Below are positions 1 through 8,752 of a stretch of DNA of 24,913 bases, piece by piece. A program made the translations under genes and the position numbers. This DNA is from JAZLIL01 sp045617405 (GTDB lineage Bacteria; Bacillota; Clostridia; Lachnospirales; Lachnospiraceae), in assembly GCA_045617405.1 (NCBI GenBank), contig JAZLIL010000137.1, positions 1-24,913 of the forward strand, read 5' to 3'. The notes below the pieces were generated by a model. That model was not told the DNA's origin, did not search any database, and saw nothing but the letters and a program-made list of their open reading frames with translations. Each line of letters opens with the position of its first letter. Position 1 is the stretch's first letter.

Positions 1-2022
1 CCTTTTAAAGCAATAGACGGATTTGACCGTATGTTCAGAACCGGAGACATTGTGCAGCGTCTTCCGGACGGTGATCTCGTATTTATCGGGCGTAAGGACT
101 GGATGATCAAGATCAACGGTCAGCGCGTCGAGCCGCTTGAAGTTGAAAGTACGATCAGGCGCTTCCACGGGATCGGAGAGGTTGCCGTAAAGGATTTCAC
201 GGCGAAGAACGGCATTACCTATCTCGCGGCGTATTACACCGGCAGCGATGAGGTGACCGAAGAGAAACTGAAGGCACACTGCAAGACGAACCTGACCTCC
301 TATATGGTTCCAAGCTTCTACATCCGAATGGAAAAACTGCCGCTGAATCCCAACGGAAAACTCGACAGAAAAAACTTGCCGGAGCCCGATATCTCCGCTT
401 TCAAGCGCGAGTATGCCGCGCCGGAAAGCAGTATTGAGGAAGCCATCTGCAACGCAATCGAGAAGGTGCTGAAATGCGGCAAAATCGGGCGAAACGACGA
501 TTTCTTCCTTTTAGGCGGCGACTCCATCAAGGCAATCGAGACGATCAACGAACTTGAGGACCTGCCTATCGATCTTGTACTCTTCTTCGAAGGGAAGACC
601 CCTGCCGGGATTGCAAAACGGATTGAGAACGGCGGCGCGGAAGAGGTCTCCTTCGAAAGAACAGAAAAAAACGCTTATCCCTTAACTTCATCGCAGCTGG
701 GCGTTTATTTCGCAGTCGAGGCAGATCCGAACAATCTCATGTATAACAACCCGATCAGCATCGTCCTCGGAGAAGAGGTCGATGCCGATAGGCTTGCCTC
801 TGCCGTTGAGAAGGCAGTCTCGAACCACAAGGCCTATGCCTGCCGGATCGACATCGCGGGCGGTGTGCCCTGTATGATTCCCAGCGAAAACACATTTGCC
901 TTAGAACGCCGCATCGTTACCGATCTGCCGGCTGCCCTCGCGGACTTCGTCAAGCCCTTTGATCTTCCCGGCGGCAAGCTGATCCGCGCCTGCGTCTTCG
1001 AGCACGAAAAAGAAAAAGTACTCGCGATGGACGCGCATCACATCGTTTTCGACGGAAGCTCCCTCTCTGTTCTCCTGAAGGAGATTGGCAGAGCCTATGA
1101 CGGACGCGGCATATTTGAGGAAAGAACGACGGCTTTCGATCTCTCCGCCTACGAAGAAGCGGTGAAAGCCTCCCCAAAATACGCAGAAGCTGAGGCATAC
1201 TACCGTAATCGTTTCGACGGTTCGGATATTTCGAACGATTTTCCGGCAGATCACGCAGATAACGGTCACGCGATGCTCGATTTTGTCGATCTTGCGCTCA
1301 CGCTCGACCGCGATGAGCTTATGAAATTTCTGAAGAGCAATAACTTTACGGAAAATTCGCTCTTTCTTTCTGCCTTTGCCTTTGTTCTTGCAAAATTCAA
1401 CGGAACGGACCGTTCCCTCGTCTGCGTCGGAGAAAGCGGAAGGCATAATTCCATGACCTTCAACACGGCAGGTATGCTGGTCAAGACCATTGCGCTGCCT
1501 GTCGACCTCACGGGTCAGAGCGATATCTCCCGCTATATCGAAAAACTCCAGAACGACTTCCGCGAGAGTGTCAAGCACGACACTTACCCCTTCAGTGAGC
1601 TTGCTGCGGAATACGGGATCACTAACGATTTCTCTTTCGTTTATCAGAATGACGCGTTCAGCTCGCTCACGTTAAACGGCAGGGAATTCCCCGTCATGGG
1701 CATCCGGAATCCCGATGCGATGAACAGGATGACGCTTATGGTATTTCGCAGGGAGGACGGTTATCGCCTGAGCTTCCGCTACCGCAGCGACCTCTATCTG
1801 CGTGGCGTAATCGAATCCTTTGCAGATGCCTTCGCTTGCGCTGTCCGTGAATTTATGCGTAAAGAATTCTTAAAGGACGTTGACCTTGTTTCGGAAGAGC
1901 AAAAGGCAGCACTCGATTCCTTTAATGAGACCGAGTTTCCAATCGAAAACAAGACTGTTCCCGAATTCTTCAGCGAATGGGTCAAAAAAAAAACCCGAAC
2001 ACGATGCTGTCGTTTACTGTGA
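1..2022 (+). CDS. Nonribosomal peptide synthetase, 5'-truncated part upstream of a frameshift (A end - PCP - C - start of next A)
   Basis: This is the interior of a large multimodular NRPS, and the reading frame is open from base 1, so the protein begins left of the window. Visible in order are the C-terminal part of an adenylation domain (FRTGD core A7, GRKD...NGQR core A8, NPNGKLDR core A10 with its lysine), a peptidyl carrier domain whose phosphopantetheine serine is in LGGDSI near base 523, and a complete condensation domain with an intact HHIVFDG motif near base 1040. The first residues of the next adenylation domain (EFFSEWVKKK) follow, and the frame then leaves the homologous protein at an A10 run and stops at 2022. 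The last residues after KKK are out-of-frame nonsense. It is one gene with the downstream frame. The condensation domain should join the amino acid on this carrier to the next one. Family certainty is very high; the substrate is unknown. Confidence 0.95.
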   Translation, partial: PFKAIDGFDRMFRTGDIVQRLPDGDLVFIGRKDWMIKINGQRVEPLEVESTIRRFHGIGEVAVKDFTAKNGITYLAAYYTGSDEVTEEKLKAHCKTNLTSYMVPSFYIRMEKLPLNPNGKLDRKNLPEPDISAFKREYAAPESSIEEAICNAIEKVLKCGKIGRNDDFFLLGGDSIKAIETINELEDLPIDLVLFFEGKTPAGIAKRIENGGAEEVSFERTEKNAYPLTSSQLGVYFAVEADPNNLMYNNPISIVLGEEVDADRLASAVEKAVSNHKAYACRIDIAGGVPCMIPSENTFALERRIVTDLPAALADFVKPFDLPGGKLIRACVFEHEKEKVLAMDAHHIVFDGSSLSVLLKEIGRAYDGRGIFEERTTAFDLSAYEEAVKASPKYAEAEAYYRNRFDGSDISNDFPADHADNGHAMLDFVDLALTLDRDELMKFLKSNNFTENSLFLSAFAFVLAKFNGTDRSLVCVGESGRHNSMTFNTAGMLVKTIALPVDLTGQSDISRYIEKLQNDFRESVKHDTYPFSELAAEYGITNDFSFVYQNDAFSSLTLNGREFPVMGIRNPDAMNRMTLMVFRREDGYRLSFRYRSDLYLRGVIESFADAFACAVREFMRKEFLKDVDLVSEEQKAALDSFNETEFPIENKTVPEFFSEWVKKKTRTRCCRLL

Positions 2023-5000
2023 CCGCTGTTACAGTTATAAAGAAGCCGGACACATCACAGATAAGATTGCGGCTTATGTCCAGTCTCTCGGACTTGGACG
2101 CAATGATGTCGCAGCCGTTTTCGTCCCGAGAAGCGAGTGGATCATGCTCGCCTCCTATGGCATTTTGAAAGCTGGCTGTGCATACGAACCCCTCGATGCT
2201 TCCTATCCCGAGGAACGGTTGGAATTCATGGTAAAAAATGCGGGAGCGAAGCTCCTTATCACCACGCGCGAGCTGCGCGGCAGACTCACGGGTTACGACG
2301 GCGAGGTTCTCTACATCGAAGACGTTGAGAAGCTGCCTCAGGCAGCTCCCGCACCCTTCCGCAATGAGGCCGACGATCTCTTCGTCCTGCTCTACACGAG
2401 CGGCACGACGGGAACGCCGAAGGGCGTCATGCTCACCCACGGCAACGCCACTGCGCTGGCGCAGCTGAACCGGCACGACTGGGGTATCGACGAAAATTCC
2501 GTCGGCGCCTGCTACGCGTCGTTCGGCTTCGACGCCTGCATGCAGGATCTGATCTCTTTCCCCTGCGCAGGCGCTGCGTTTTACGTCGTACCGGAGGATA
2601 TCCGTCTTGACCTTGCTGAGATCGACCGCCGCTTCATCGAAAACAAAGTGACTCATTCTTTCATGACCACGCAGGTGGGACGTCAGTTCGTTCTGATGAC
2701 GAAATCGCCTTATCTCAAATACTGCGCGGTCGGCGGCGAGGCGCTCGTGCCGCTCGACACGAAGGGCCTCTCCTTCGATCTCATCAATCTTTACGGGCCG
2801 ACCGAGACCTTTGTCTACGTCACGAACACGAAGGTCAGCGGAAACCCTTATCGGGTCCCGATCGGCAAGGTCAACAAAAACGTCAGGGCCTACATCGTGG
2901 ACAGGAACATGCGGCGTCTGCCCGTCGGTGCGCCGGGTGAACTTCTGGTCGCGGGCTGTCAGGTCGGCAGGGGCTATCTCGGCCTTCCCGAAAAAACCGC
3001 CGAGGTCTTCATCGAGAACCCCTTCACGCAGGAAAAGAACTATGAAAGAGCCTTCCGGACGGGCGATGTGGTGCGCTGCCTTCCGAACGGCGAGTACGAT
3101 TTTATCGGCCGTCGCGACGGACAGGTCAAGGTTCGCGGTTTCCGAATCGAGCTGACGGAGATTGATGAGATCATCCGTCGCTTCAACGGCATCAAGGACG
3201 TCACGGTTGCCGCTTTCGACGACCCGGCGGGCGGGAAATTCATCGTCGCCTATGTAGTTTCCGACAAAAAGGTCGATGTTGACAGGCTGAACGAATTCAT
3301 TCGCACTGAGAAGCCCGCATACATGGTGCCCGCTGTTACGATGCAGATCGATTCCATTCCACTGAACCAGAATCAGAAAGTGAACAGACACGCACTTCCG
3401 AAACCGGAACGCAGGGAAAACGTTATCATCATGCCGAAAACCGTGATCGAGGGAAAGGTTCACGACGTCGTCGCGAGCATCCTCGGGCAGGAACGGGTCA
3501 GTACGGATGCCGATCTTTTCGAATCGGGACTGACGTCGATCGCAGTCATTCGCCTGAACGTGGAGCTTGAAAAAGAATTCGGCATCCCGTTCAGGGTGTC
3601 GGATATCACTTCAAACCGCACGATCGGAAAACTCGCATGCTTCATTGAAACCCACGAGAAGATTTCGGAGCATGCGCTGTTTGCCGATTACCCCATCACG
3701 CAGACGCAGATGGGCATTTACGTCGAGTGCGCCATGAATCCCAACTCCGTTCTTTATAACATTCCGGTACTTCTGAAGCTGGGTGATGGCGTGGATCTTC
3801 CGAGGCTCGCGGAAGCTGTAAAGATGGCAGTAAACGCCCATCCTTACGTAAAAACCACTCTCTTCGCCGATGCGGAGGGTAATATCCGCGCCAGGCGGAA
3901 CGATGATGCTGCTCCTCAGATTACTGTGACGAGCTGCGATACGCTCCCGGATAACGGGCAGCTCGCGAAGCCGTTCTCCCTTCTGAACGGAACACTTTAT
4001 CGGATTGAGGTATATCAGACCGGTGCGGGAAATTATATTTTCCTTGACTTCCACCACATCATTTCCGACGGAACCTCAGAGAGTATCCTTCTCCGCGATA
4101 TCGACAGAGCCTACGCGGGGCTTCCTGTCGAGAAAGAAAAATACGGCGGCTTTGAAGCGGCGCTCGACGAGCAGGCGCTTCGTGAAAGCGACCGCTACGA
4201 GGAAGCTAAGGCCTACTACGCCAGCGTGTTCAGAGGCTGCGAGTCGACCTGTCTGCCGCCAAAGTCCGCAGAAAAAGGCGCGTCCGGCTCTGCCACGACG
4301 CAGCGTTTTGCGGCAGTGAGTGCGGACAGAATCAAAGCCTTTTGCACCGACAACAAGGTCACTCCGAACGCTTTCTTCAACGCTGCGTTCGGCTATACGC
4401 TGAGCCGATTCGCAAAGGTCGAGGACACGGTCTATACGACTATCTACAACGGGAGAAGCAACTCAAGGCTTTCCGGCTCGATGGCAATGCTCGTCAAGAC
4501 ACTGCCCGTTCTCCTTCATAGTTCCGGAAACAGGATCGTCCTCGATATGATCCGCGAGACGCAGGAACAGCTCATGCAGAGCATGGCAAACGATGTTTTC
4601 TCATTTGCCGAGATCTCCGCAGCATTCGATATTAAGGCAGACGTCATTTTCGCTTATCAGGGCGACGAGTTCACCATCGACAGTCTCGCGGGAGAGCCCG
4701 TAGAACTGATCCCGTCGATGTCCGCAGCAGCGAAGGCGCCCATCACGCTGAACGTTTATTTGAAGGACGGCCGCTATCAGTTCGTTCTGGATTACCGACT
4801 CGATCATTTCCGTGCGGAATTCATCGAGATTTTCCTCGATAGTTTCGAGCTTGTGCTGAATGCTTTCACGAAAAAGGAAAAGATCGGCTTCATCTCCCTG
4901 CTTTCCGAAAAGAGCGAAGCCATGCTGGCTCGATTCAACGATACGGAAACCTGCTTTGAGAACGTTTCCTTCGACCGCCTTTTCCGGAAATGGGTTGAAC

Positions 5001-7930
5001 GCGTGCCCGACCGCACGGCGGTGATATGTGAAGGAAGAAAACTGACCTTTGCCGAACTGAACCACGCCGCCAATCGCGCGGCCCACAGACTCATCGCGTC
5101 CGGTGTCAAAAAGGACTCCGTGGTCGGCATCCTGCTCCCGCGGAGCGAGCTTCTTTCAGTTCTCGAGATCGCGATCCTCAAGGCGGGCGGCGCATTTCTG
5201 GGACTTCTGCCGGAGTATCCCGATGACAGAATCGACTACTGCCTCAGCGATGCAGGCAGCACAGTCGTGATCACCAACAAAGAACTTTCGCAGACGAGAG
5301 CCGAGCTCTTCAGCGCGAATAAACCCTATCGCGCCGTGACGGCAGACGAGCTGCTCGCTGACGGCAACGAGGAAGACCCGGATCTCGACATCGCCCCGGA
5401 CAGCCCGGCCTACTGCATTTACACCTCAGGCTCGACAGGCAGACCCAAGGGCGTCATAATTGAGCATCACAATCTCGCAAACCTCGTCCAGCCCGGAGAT
5501 TCGGTATACCGCTACTATTTCGGAAAAGACAGCGGAAGCGTGTCGCTTGCGATGAGCTCCGTTTCCTTTGATATGTCGCTGCTGGAAAACATCATTATGC
5601 TTGTAAACGGAAAGACCGTCTGCGTCGCCACGGAGCGCGAGATTCACAATCCCGCCATGCTCGCGGACACGATCATGAAAAACGGCGTCGACATCATTAT
5701 GGCAACGCCGTCACTTCTCACGAACCTTTTGAGTTTTACCGAATTCAGACCTGCCATGGCGCAGTTGAAAAACATCGCCGTCGGCGCAGAAGCGTTCCCC
5801 GCTTCGCTCTATACTCTGCTGAAGGTACTTTCTCCGGATGTCACCGTACTCAATGCCTACGGTCCTACGGAATGCACCATTACCTGCGGCGCGAAAAAGC
5901 TTGAGAGCAGCGAAAGCATCACAATCGGCGGCCCAATAAACAACACAAAGTTCTACGTACTGGATGAGTTCGGTAACATCCTTCCGCCATATGCCTGCGG
6001 TGAGCTAATCATCGTCGGCGAACCGGTCGGCAGAGGCTATATGAACCTTCCCGAAAGGACAGCGGAATCCTTCTTTACTCTCCGTGGGCTTCCCGCTTAC
6101 CATTCCGGTGACGTAGTCCGCTTGAATGCCGACGGTGAGGTAGAGTTCTTTGGGCGACGCGACAATCAGGTCAAACTGCGCGGCTTCCGCGTGGAGCTCG
6201 ATGAGATCGAAAAGTGCATGACTGCGTTTGGCGGTATAACGCAGAGCAAGGTTGTCGTCCGAAACAACGGCTCGGAGGATTATCTCGCGGGCTTTTACAC
6301 CGCAGATCATACAATCGATCCGGATGCACTCACCGCGCATCTTAAGTCAAAGCTCACCTACTACATGGTACCCGATGTTCTGATGCAGCTTGAGGCCATG
6401 CCCGTCACTCCGAGCGGTAAAATCGACAAGAAAGCACTGCCGACGGTCACGCGGGAAAAGAAACACACCGGCAAAAAATCGCCCCGTAAGTCCGTAGAGC
6501 AGCAGCTCTGTGAGCTTTTTGCGAATGTCCTTTCGCTGGATGAATTCTATGCGGATGACAATTTTTTCGAGATGGGCGGAACCTCGCTCTCAGCCTCCAA
6601 GGTCATCATGCAGCTTATGGCGAAGGGCATAAAGGTGGAATATCAGGACATCTTTGAAAATCCCACGCCGGAACTTCTGGCAGACTGCATTTCAAACTCC
6701 GGTTATGGTCTTTTCGCGAAACGTGTCGATGTGAGTACCGATGACGATGACTTCGACATCAAATCGGATTACCCCGAACAGCTGCAGTACAACACCCTCG
6801 AATATGCCGATCAGGTCAAACGCGAACCTCTGGGCGACGTGCTGCTCACGGGCGCGGTCGGTTTCCTTGGGATTCACGTACTTCGCGAACTGATTGAAAG
6901 TGAAGATGGCAACATCATCTGCATCATCCGGCGCGGAAGTTACACCTCGGCTGCGAAACGGCTCAGAAGCATGCTCTTCTATTATTTCGACGATTTGATG
7001 GAGGAGGCTCTCGAAAAGCGTGTCCGGATCATCGAAGCGGACGTCACCGATGACAACCTGATAAACATTTTGAAGGATGTTCACGTTGACACCGTCATCA
7101 ACTGCGCCGCTTGCGTGAAGCATTACGCTGCGGATGACATCCTGGAGCGTATCAACGTCCACGGAACGGAAAACATGATCGCGATCGCAAAGGAAAAGGA
7201 TGCTCGAATGATCCAGGTCTCCACAATCTCGATCCCCGGTGTCCACACAGCGGAAACCTGGAAGCGTCACATTAAGGCCTGCGAAAGCAAACTTTTCGTG
7301 ATCGACGACATGGGCAATAAGTACGGCATCTCCAAATATCACGCTGAACTGAAGCTGCTTGAGGCAGTGAAGAATGGCTTGCACGGAAAGATCATCCGCA
7401 TCGGCAACCTGATGGGTCGACACAGTGACGGTGAATTCCAGATCAACTTCAACACCAACGCCTTCCTGAACGCGATCCGCGGCTTTGCGATGATTGGCAA
7501 GTCGCCGATCAGCCACGCTACGGATCCGATGAGTCTGTCACCCGTCGACATGACGGCAAAGGCACTTGTGCTGCTGGCCGGAACGAACGATATTTTTACA
7601 GCCTTCAACGCGGATAACCGTTTCCTCATCGATGAATGGCAGCTGATCGCCGCCGCAAACCGCTGCGGTGTCAAGATCACTCCGGTACCCGACGAAGAGT
7701 ATTATGCGGATTACTACCGCATGCTCGGCAATTCGCGTGTCAATTCCAAGCTGCAGGGCCTTTTAACGAACGACCGTCCTGACCTGCATGGTGTGGAGAC
7801 CGAAAATAAATTTACGGCGAATGTACTCTACCGGCTCGGCTTTTCCTGGCCTCTGCCCTCGGATGAATATTTGGAACGCGTGATACGTGCTCTGCTGACA
7901 ATGAACTATTTCGACGGAGACGAGGTTTGA
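1880..7930 (+). CDS. Nonribosomal peptide synthetase, downstream part (A-PCP-C-A-PCP-thioester reductase)
   Basis: This continues the NRPS in the second frame; homologous sequence starts near base 1985, so the first 35 or so residues of the formal ORF are spurious. Residues are numbered from 1880. Adenylation domain about 37-510 has YTSGTTGTPKG, FGFDAC, NLYGPTET, FRTGD and QKVNRHAL. A carrier domain has Ser553 in GLTSI. A condensation domain about 602-1010 has HHIISDG at 725-731. A second adenylation domain about 1027-1525 has YTSGSTGRPKG, NAYGPTEC and SGKIDK. A carrier domain has Ser1569 in GGTSL. The C-terminal thioester reductase about 1654-2016 has a TGAVGFLG Rossmann loop and a YGISK (YxxxK) catalytic pair. 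There is no thioesterase, so release is reductive, to an aldehyde or alcohol, using NAD(P)H. No good start codon and ribosome binding site serve this frame alone, so it is not an independent gene. Confidence 0.93.
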   Translation: MTLFRKSKRQHSIPLMRPSFQSKTRLFPNSSANGSKKKPEHDAVVYCDRCYSYKEAGHITDKIAAYVQSLGLGRNDVAAVFVPRSEWIMLASYGILKAGCAYEPLDASYPEERLEFMVKNAGAKLLITTRELRGRLTGYDGEVLYIEDVEKLPQAAPAPFRNEADDLFVLLYTSGTTGTPKGVMLTHGNATALAQLNRHDWGIDENSVGACYASFGFDACMQDLISFPCAGAAFYVVPEDIRLDLAEIDRRFIENKVTHSFMTTQVGRQFVLMTKSPYLKYCAVGGEALVPLDTKGLSFDLINLYGPTETFVYVTNTKVSGNPYRVPIGKVNKNVRAYIVDRNMRRLPVGAPGELLVAGCQVGRGYLGLPEKTAEVFIENPFTQEKNYERAFRTGDVVRCLPNGEYDFIGRRDGQVKVRGFRIELTEIDEIIRRFNGIKDVTVAAFDDPAGGKFIVAYVVSDKKVDVDRLNEFIRTEKPAYMVPAVTMQIDSIPLNQNQKVNRHALPKPERRENVIIMPKTVIEGKVHDVVASILGQERVSTDADLFESGLTSIAVIRLNVELEKEFGIPFRVSDITSNRTIGKLACFIETHEKISEHALFADYPITQTQMGIYVECAMNPNSVLYNIPVLLKLGDGVDLPRLAEAVKMAVNAHPYVKTTLFADAEGNIRARRNDDAAPQITVTSCDTLPDNGQLAKPFSLLNGTLYRIEVYQTGAGNYIFLDFHHIISDGTSESILLRDIDRAYAGLPVEKEKYGGFEAALDEQALRESDRYEEAKAYYASVFRGCESTCLPPKSAEKGASGSATTQRFAAVSADRIKAFCTDNKVTPNAFFNAAFGYTLSRFAKVEDTVYTTIYNGRSNSRLSGSMAMLVKTLPVLLHSSGNRIVLDMIRETQEQLMQSMANDVFSFAEISAAFDIKADVIFAYQGDEFTIDSLAGEPVELIPSMSAAAKAPITLNVYLKDGRYQFVLDYRLDHFRAEFIEIFLDSFELVLNAFTKKEKIGFISLLSEKSEAMLARFNDTETCFENVSFDRLFRKWVERVPDRTAVICEGRKLTFAELNHAANRAAHRLIASGVKKDSVVGILLPRSELLSVLEIAILKAGGAFLGLLPEYPDDRIDYCLSDAGSTVVITNKELSQTRAELFSANKPYRAVTADELLADGNEEDPDLDIAPDSPAYCIYTSGSTGRPKGVIIEHHNLANLVQPGDSVYRYYFGKDSGSVSLAMSSVSFDMSLLENIIMLVNGKTVCVATEREIHNPAMLADTIMKNGVDIIMATPSLLTNLLSFTEFRPAMAQLKNIAVGAEAFPASLYTLLKVLSPDVTVLNAYGPTECTITCGAKKLESSESITIGGPINNTKFYVLDEFGNILPPYACGELIIVGEPVGRGYMNLPERTAESFFTLRGLPAYHSGDVVRLNADGEVEFFGRRDNQVKLRGFRVELDEIEKCMTAFGGITQSKVVVRNNGSEDYLAGFYTADHTIDPDALTAHLKSKLTYYMVPDVLMQLEAMPVTPSGKIDKKALPTVTREKKHTGKKSPRKSVEQQLCELFANVLSLDEFYADDNFFEMGGTSLSASKVIMQLMAKGIKVEYQDIFENPTPELLADCISNSGYGLFAKRVDVSTDDDDFDIKSDYPEQLQYNTLEYADQVKREPLGDVLLTGAVGFLGIHVLRELIESEDGNIICIIRRGSYTSAAKRLRSMLFYYFDDLMEEALEKRVRIIEADVTDDNLINILKDVHVDTVINCAACVKHYAADDILERINVHGTENMIAIAKEKDARMIQVSTISIPGVHTAETWKRHIKACESKLFVIDDMGNKYGISKYHAELKLLEAVKNGLHGKIIRIGNLMGRHSDGEFQINFNTNAFLNAIRGFAMIGKSPISHATDPMSLSPVDMTAKALVLLAGTNDIFTAFNADNRFLIDEWQLIAAANRCGVKITPVPDEEYYADYYRMLGNSRVNSKLQGLLTNDRPDLHGVETENKFTANVLYRLGFSWPLPSDEYLERVIRALLTMNYFDGDEV
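1984..1993 (+). other. A10 homopolymer marking the NRPS frameshift
   Basis: There are ten consecutive A bases between GTC and CCC. Nine would keep one continuous frame reading EWVKKKPEHDA, which joins the condensation domain smoothly to the next adenylation domain. Ten put the ribosome out of frame, with a stop 27 bases later. It could be a sequencing or assembly indel, a real inactivating mutation, a phase-variable tract, or a site where RNA polymerase slippage restores the frame in some transcripts. Confidence 0.9.
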
Positions 7931-7955
7931 ATTTCACTACGGAAGTGTATATAAT
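7927..7955 (+). promoter_or_regulatory. Sigma-70/A-type promoter for rubrerythrin
   Basis: TTGAAT at 7927-7932 and a perfect TATAAT at 7950-7955 are separated by 17 bases. The -35 box overlaps the NRPS stop codon (7928-7930). Predicted start is near 7962, about 30 bases before the ATG. No terminator separates the NRPS from this promoter. Confidence 0.8.
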
Positions 7956-7993
7956 TGGAATAAAATCACAGGTACAAAAAAGGAGGATTTCAT

Positions 7994-8584
7994 ATGGCTA
8001 AGTGGGTTTGTCCGGTATGCGGCTACGTTCATGAAGGAGATACGGCACCTGAAAAGTGCCCCGTATGTCAGGTAAGCGGCGAAAAGTTTACTAAAGTTGA
8101 AGGTGAGCTGAAGCTTGCCGCAGAGCATGAGTACGGAATATACGCTAAAACCGTCAAGAACAATCCGGACATTTCGGAAGAAGATAAGAAGTACATTTTC
8201 GAACAGCTCATGGCAAACTTCCAGGGAGAGTGCTCGGAAGTAGGCATGTATCTTTGCATGGCAAGAATCGCTCACAGAGAAGGCTATCCCGAAATCGGTC
8301 TTTATTGGGAGAAGGCAGCTTTTGAAGAGGCTGAGCATGCTGCGAAATTTGCGGAGCTTCTCGGTGAGGATCTTGAGAAGAATATGAAGGCCACTACAAA
8401 AGACAATCTTGCCTGGAGAGTAGATTGTGAGTTCGGTGCAACTCAGGGCAAGACAGATCTCGCTGCCTGCTGTAAGAAAAACAACCTGGATGCTCTTCAT
8501 GATACAATCCATGAGATGGCAAGAGATGAAGCCAGACACGGCAAGGCTCTCAAGGGTATGCTCGACAGGTACTTCGGTAATTGA
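7994..8584 (+). CDS. rbr: Reverse rubrerythrin (rubredoxin-first peroxide/oxygen reductase)
   Basis: This is a 196-residue cytoplasmic protein. The rubredoxin-like iron centre lies at the N-terminus (WVCPVCGY near residues 5-11 and CPVC near 22-25), before the four-helix ferritin-like diiron domain. That order is the reverse of classical rubrerythrin. Diiron ligand motifs visible are GECSE, EEAEHAAKFAE and DEARHGKAL. In clostridia such proteins accept electrons from NADH via reductase and rubredoxin and reduce hydrogen peroxide and oxygen to water. The ATG follows a strong AAAGGAGG site. The arginine codons are nearly all AGA/AGG, unlike the preceding NRPS, which fits a highly expressed housekeeping gene. 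The stop codon begins an inverted repeat that reaches the cysK ribosome binding site. Confidence 0.95.
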   Translation: MAKWVCPVCGYVHEGDTAPEKCPVCQVSGEKFTKVEGELKLAAEHEYGIYAKTVKNNPDISEEDKKYIFEQLMANFQGECSEVGMYLCMARIAHREGYPEIGLYWEKAAFEEAEHAAKFAELLGEDLEKNMKATTKDNLAWRVDCEFGATQGKTDLAACCKKNNLDALHDTIHEMARDEARHGKALKGMLDRYFGN

Positions 8585-8748
8585 CACTTCCCATGCCAAA
8601 AGACAGGGGATTTCTGGCGGCTGCCGAATGTGTATCGGCTGACCGGGTAAAAACCTTGGCAAACAAGGCGTTCCGGGAGGATTGGTGATAGCTGCCGTAA
8701 AAAGCGGACGCAGATGTATATGAAAAACTGAGAAGAAAGGAAGTGTCA
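8582..8748 (+). promoter_or_regulatory. Candidate structured leader closing over the cysK ribosome binding site
   Basis: TGACACTTCC at 8582-8591, which starts with the rubrerythrin stop codon, is perfectly complementary to GGAAGTGTCA at 8739-8748, which contains the core of the cysK Shine-Dalgarno. Inside are small hairpins, including GCCGA/TCGGC around 8625-8642 and CCTTG-GCAAA-CAAGG near 8654-8668. I recognise no known riboswitch class: S-box, T-box, cobalamin and FMN signatures are absent. A 31-codon ATG frame at 8593-8688 lacks a ribosome binding site and is not called. Confidence 0.45.
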
Positions 8749-8752
8749 CGAT

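Noticed and set aside
1982..3463. Long minus-strand open frame (493 codons) opposite the NRPS
   Set aside because: It is antisense to clear adenylation-domain coding, has no ribosome binding site and its translation shows no family motif. Long antisense frames are common opposite GC-rich biased codons.
6692..7516. Minus-strand open frame of 274 codons
   Set aside because: Shadow of the carrier/reductase region; no start signal and no recognisable protein features.
8593..8688. 31-codon frame between rubrerythrin and cysK
   Set aside because: ATG without a ribosome binding site, lying inside the candidate leader; no resemblance to a known leader peptide such as a cysteine-rich attenuator.
8582..8752. 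Known riboswitch (SAM, T-box, cobalamin, FMN) before cysK
   Set aside because: I looked for the conserved core sequences of these classes and found none; only the closing stem and small hairpins remain.
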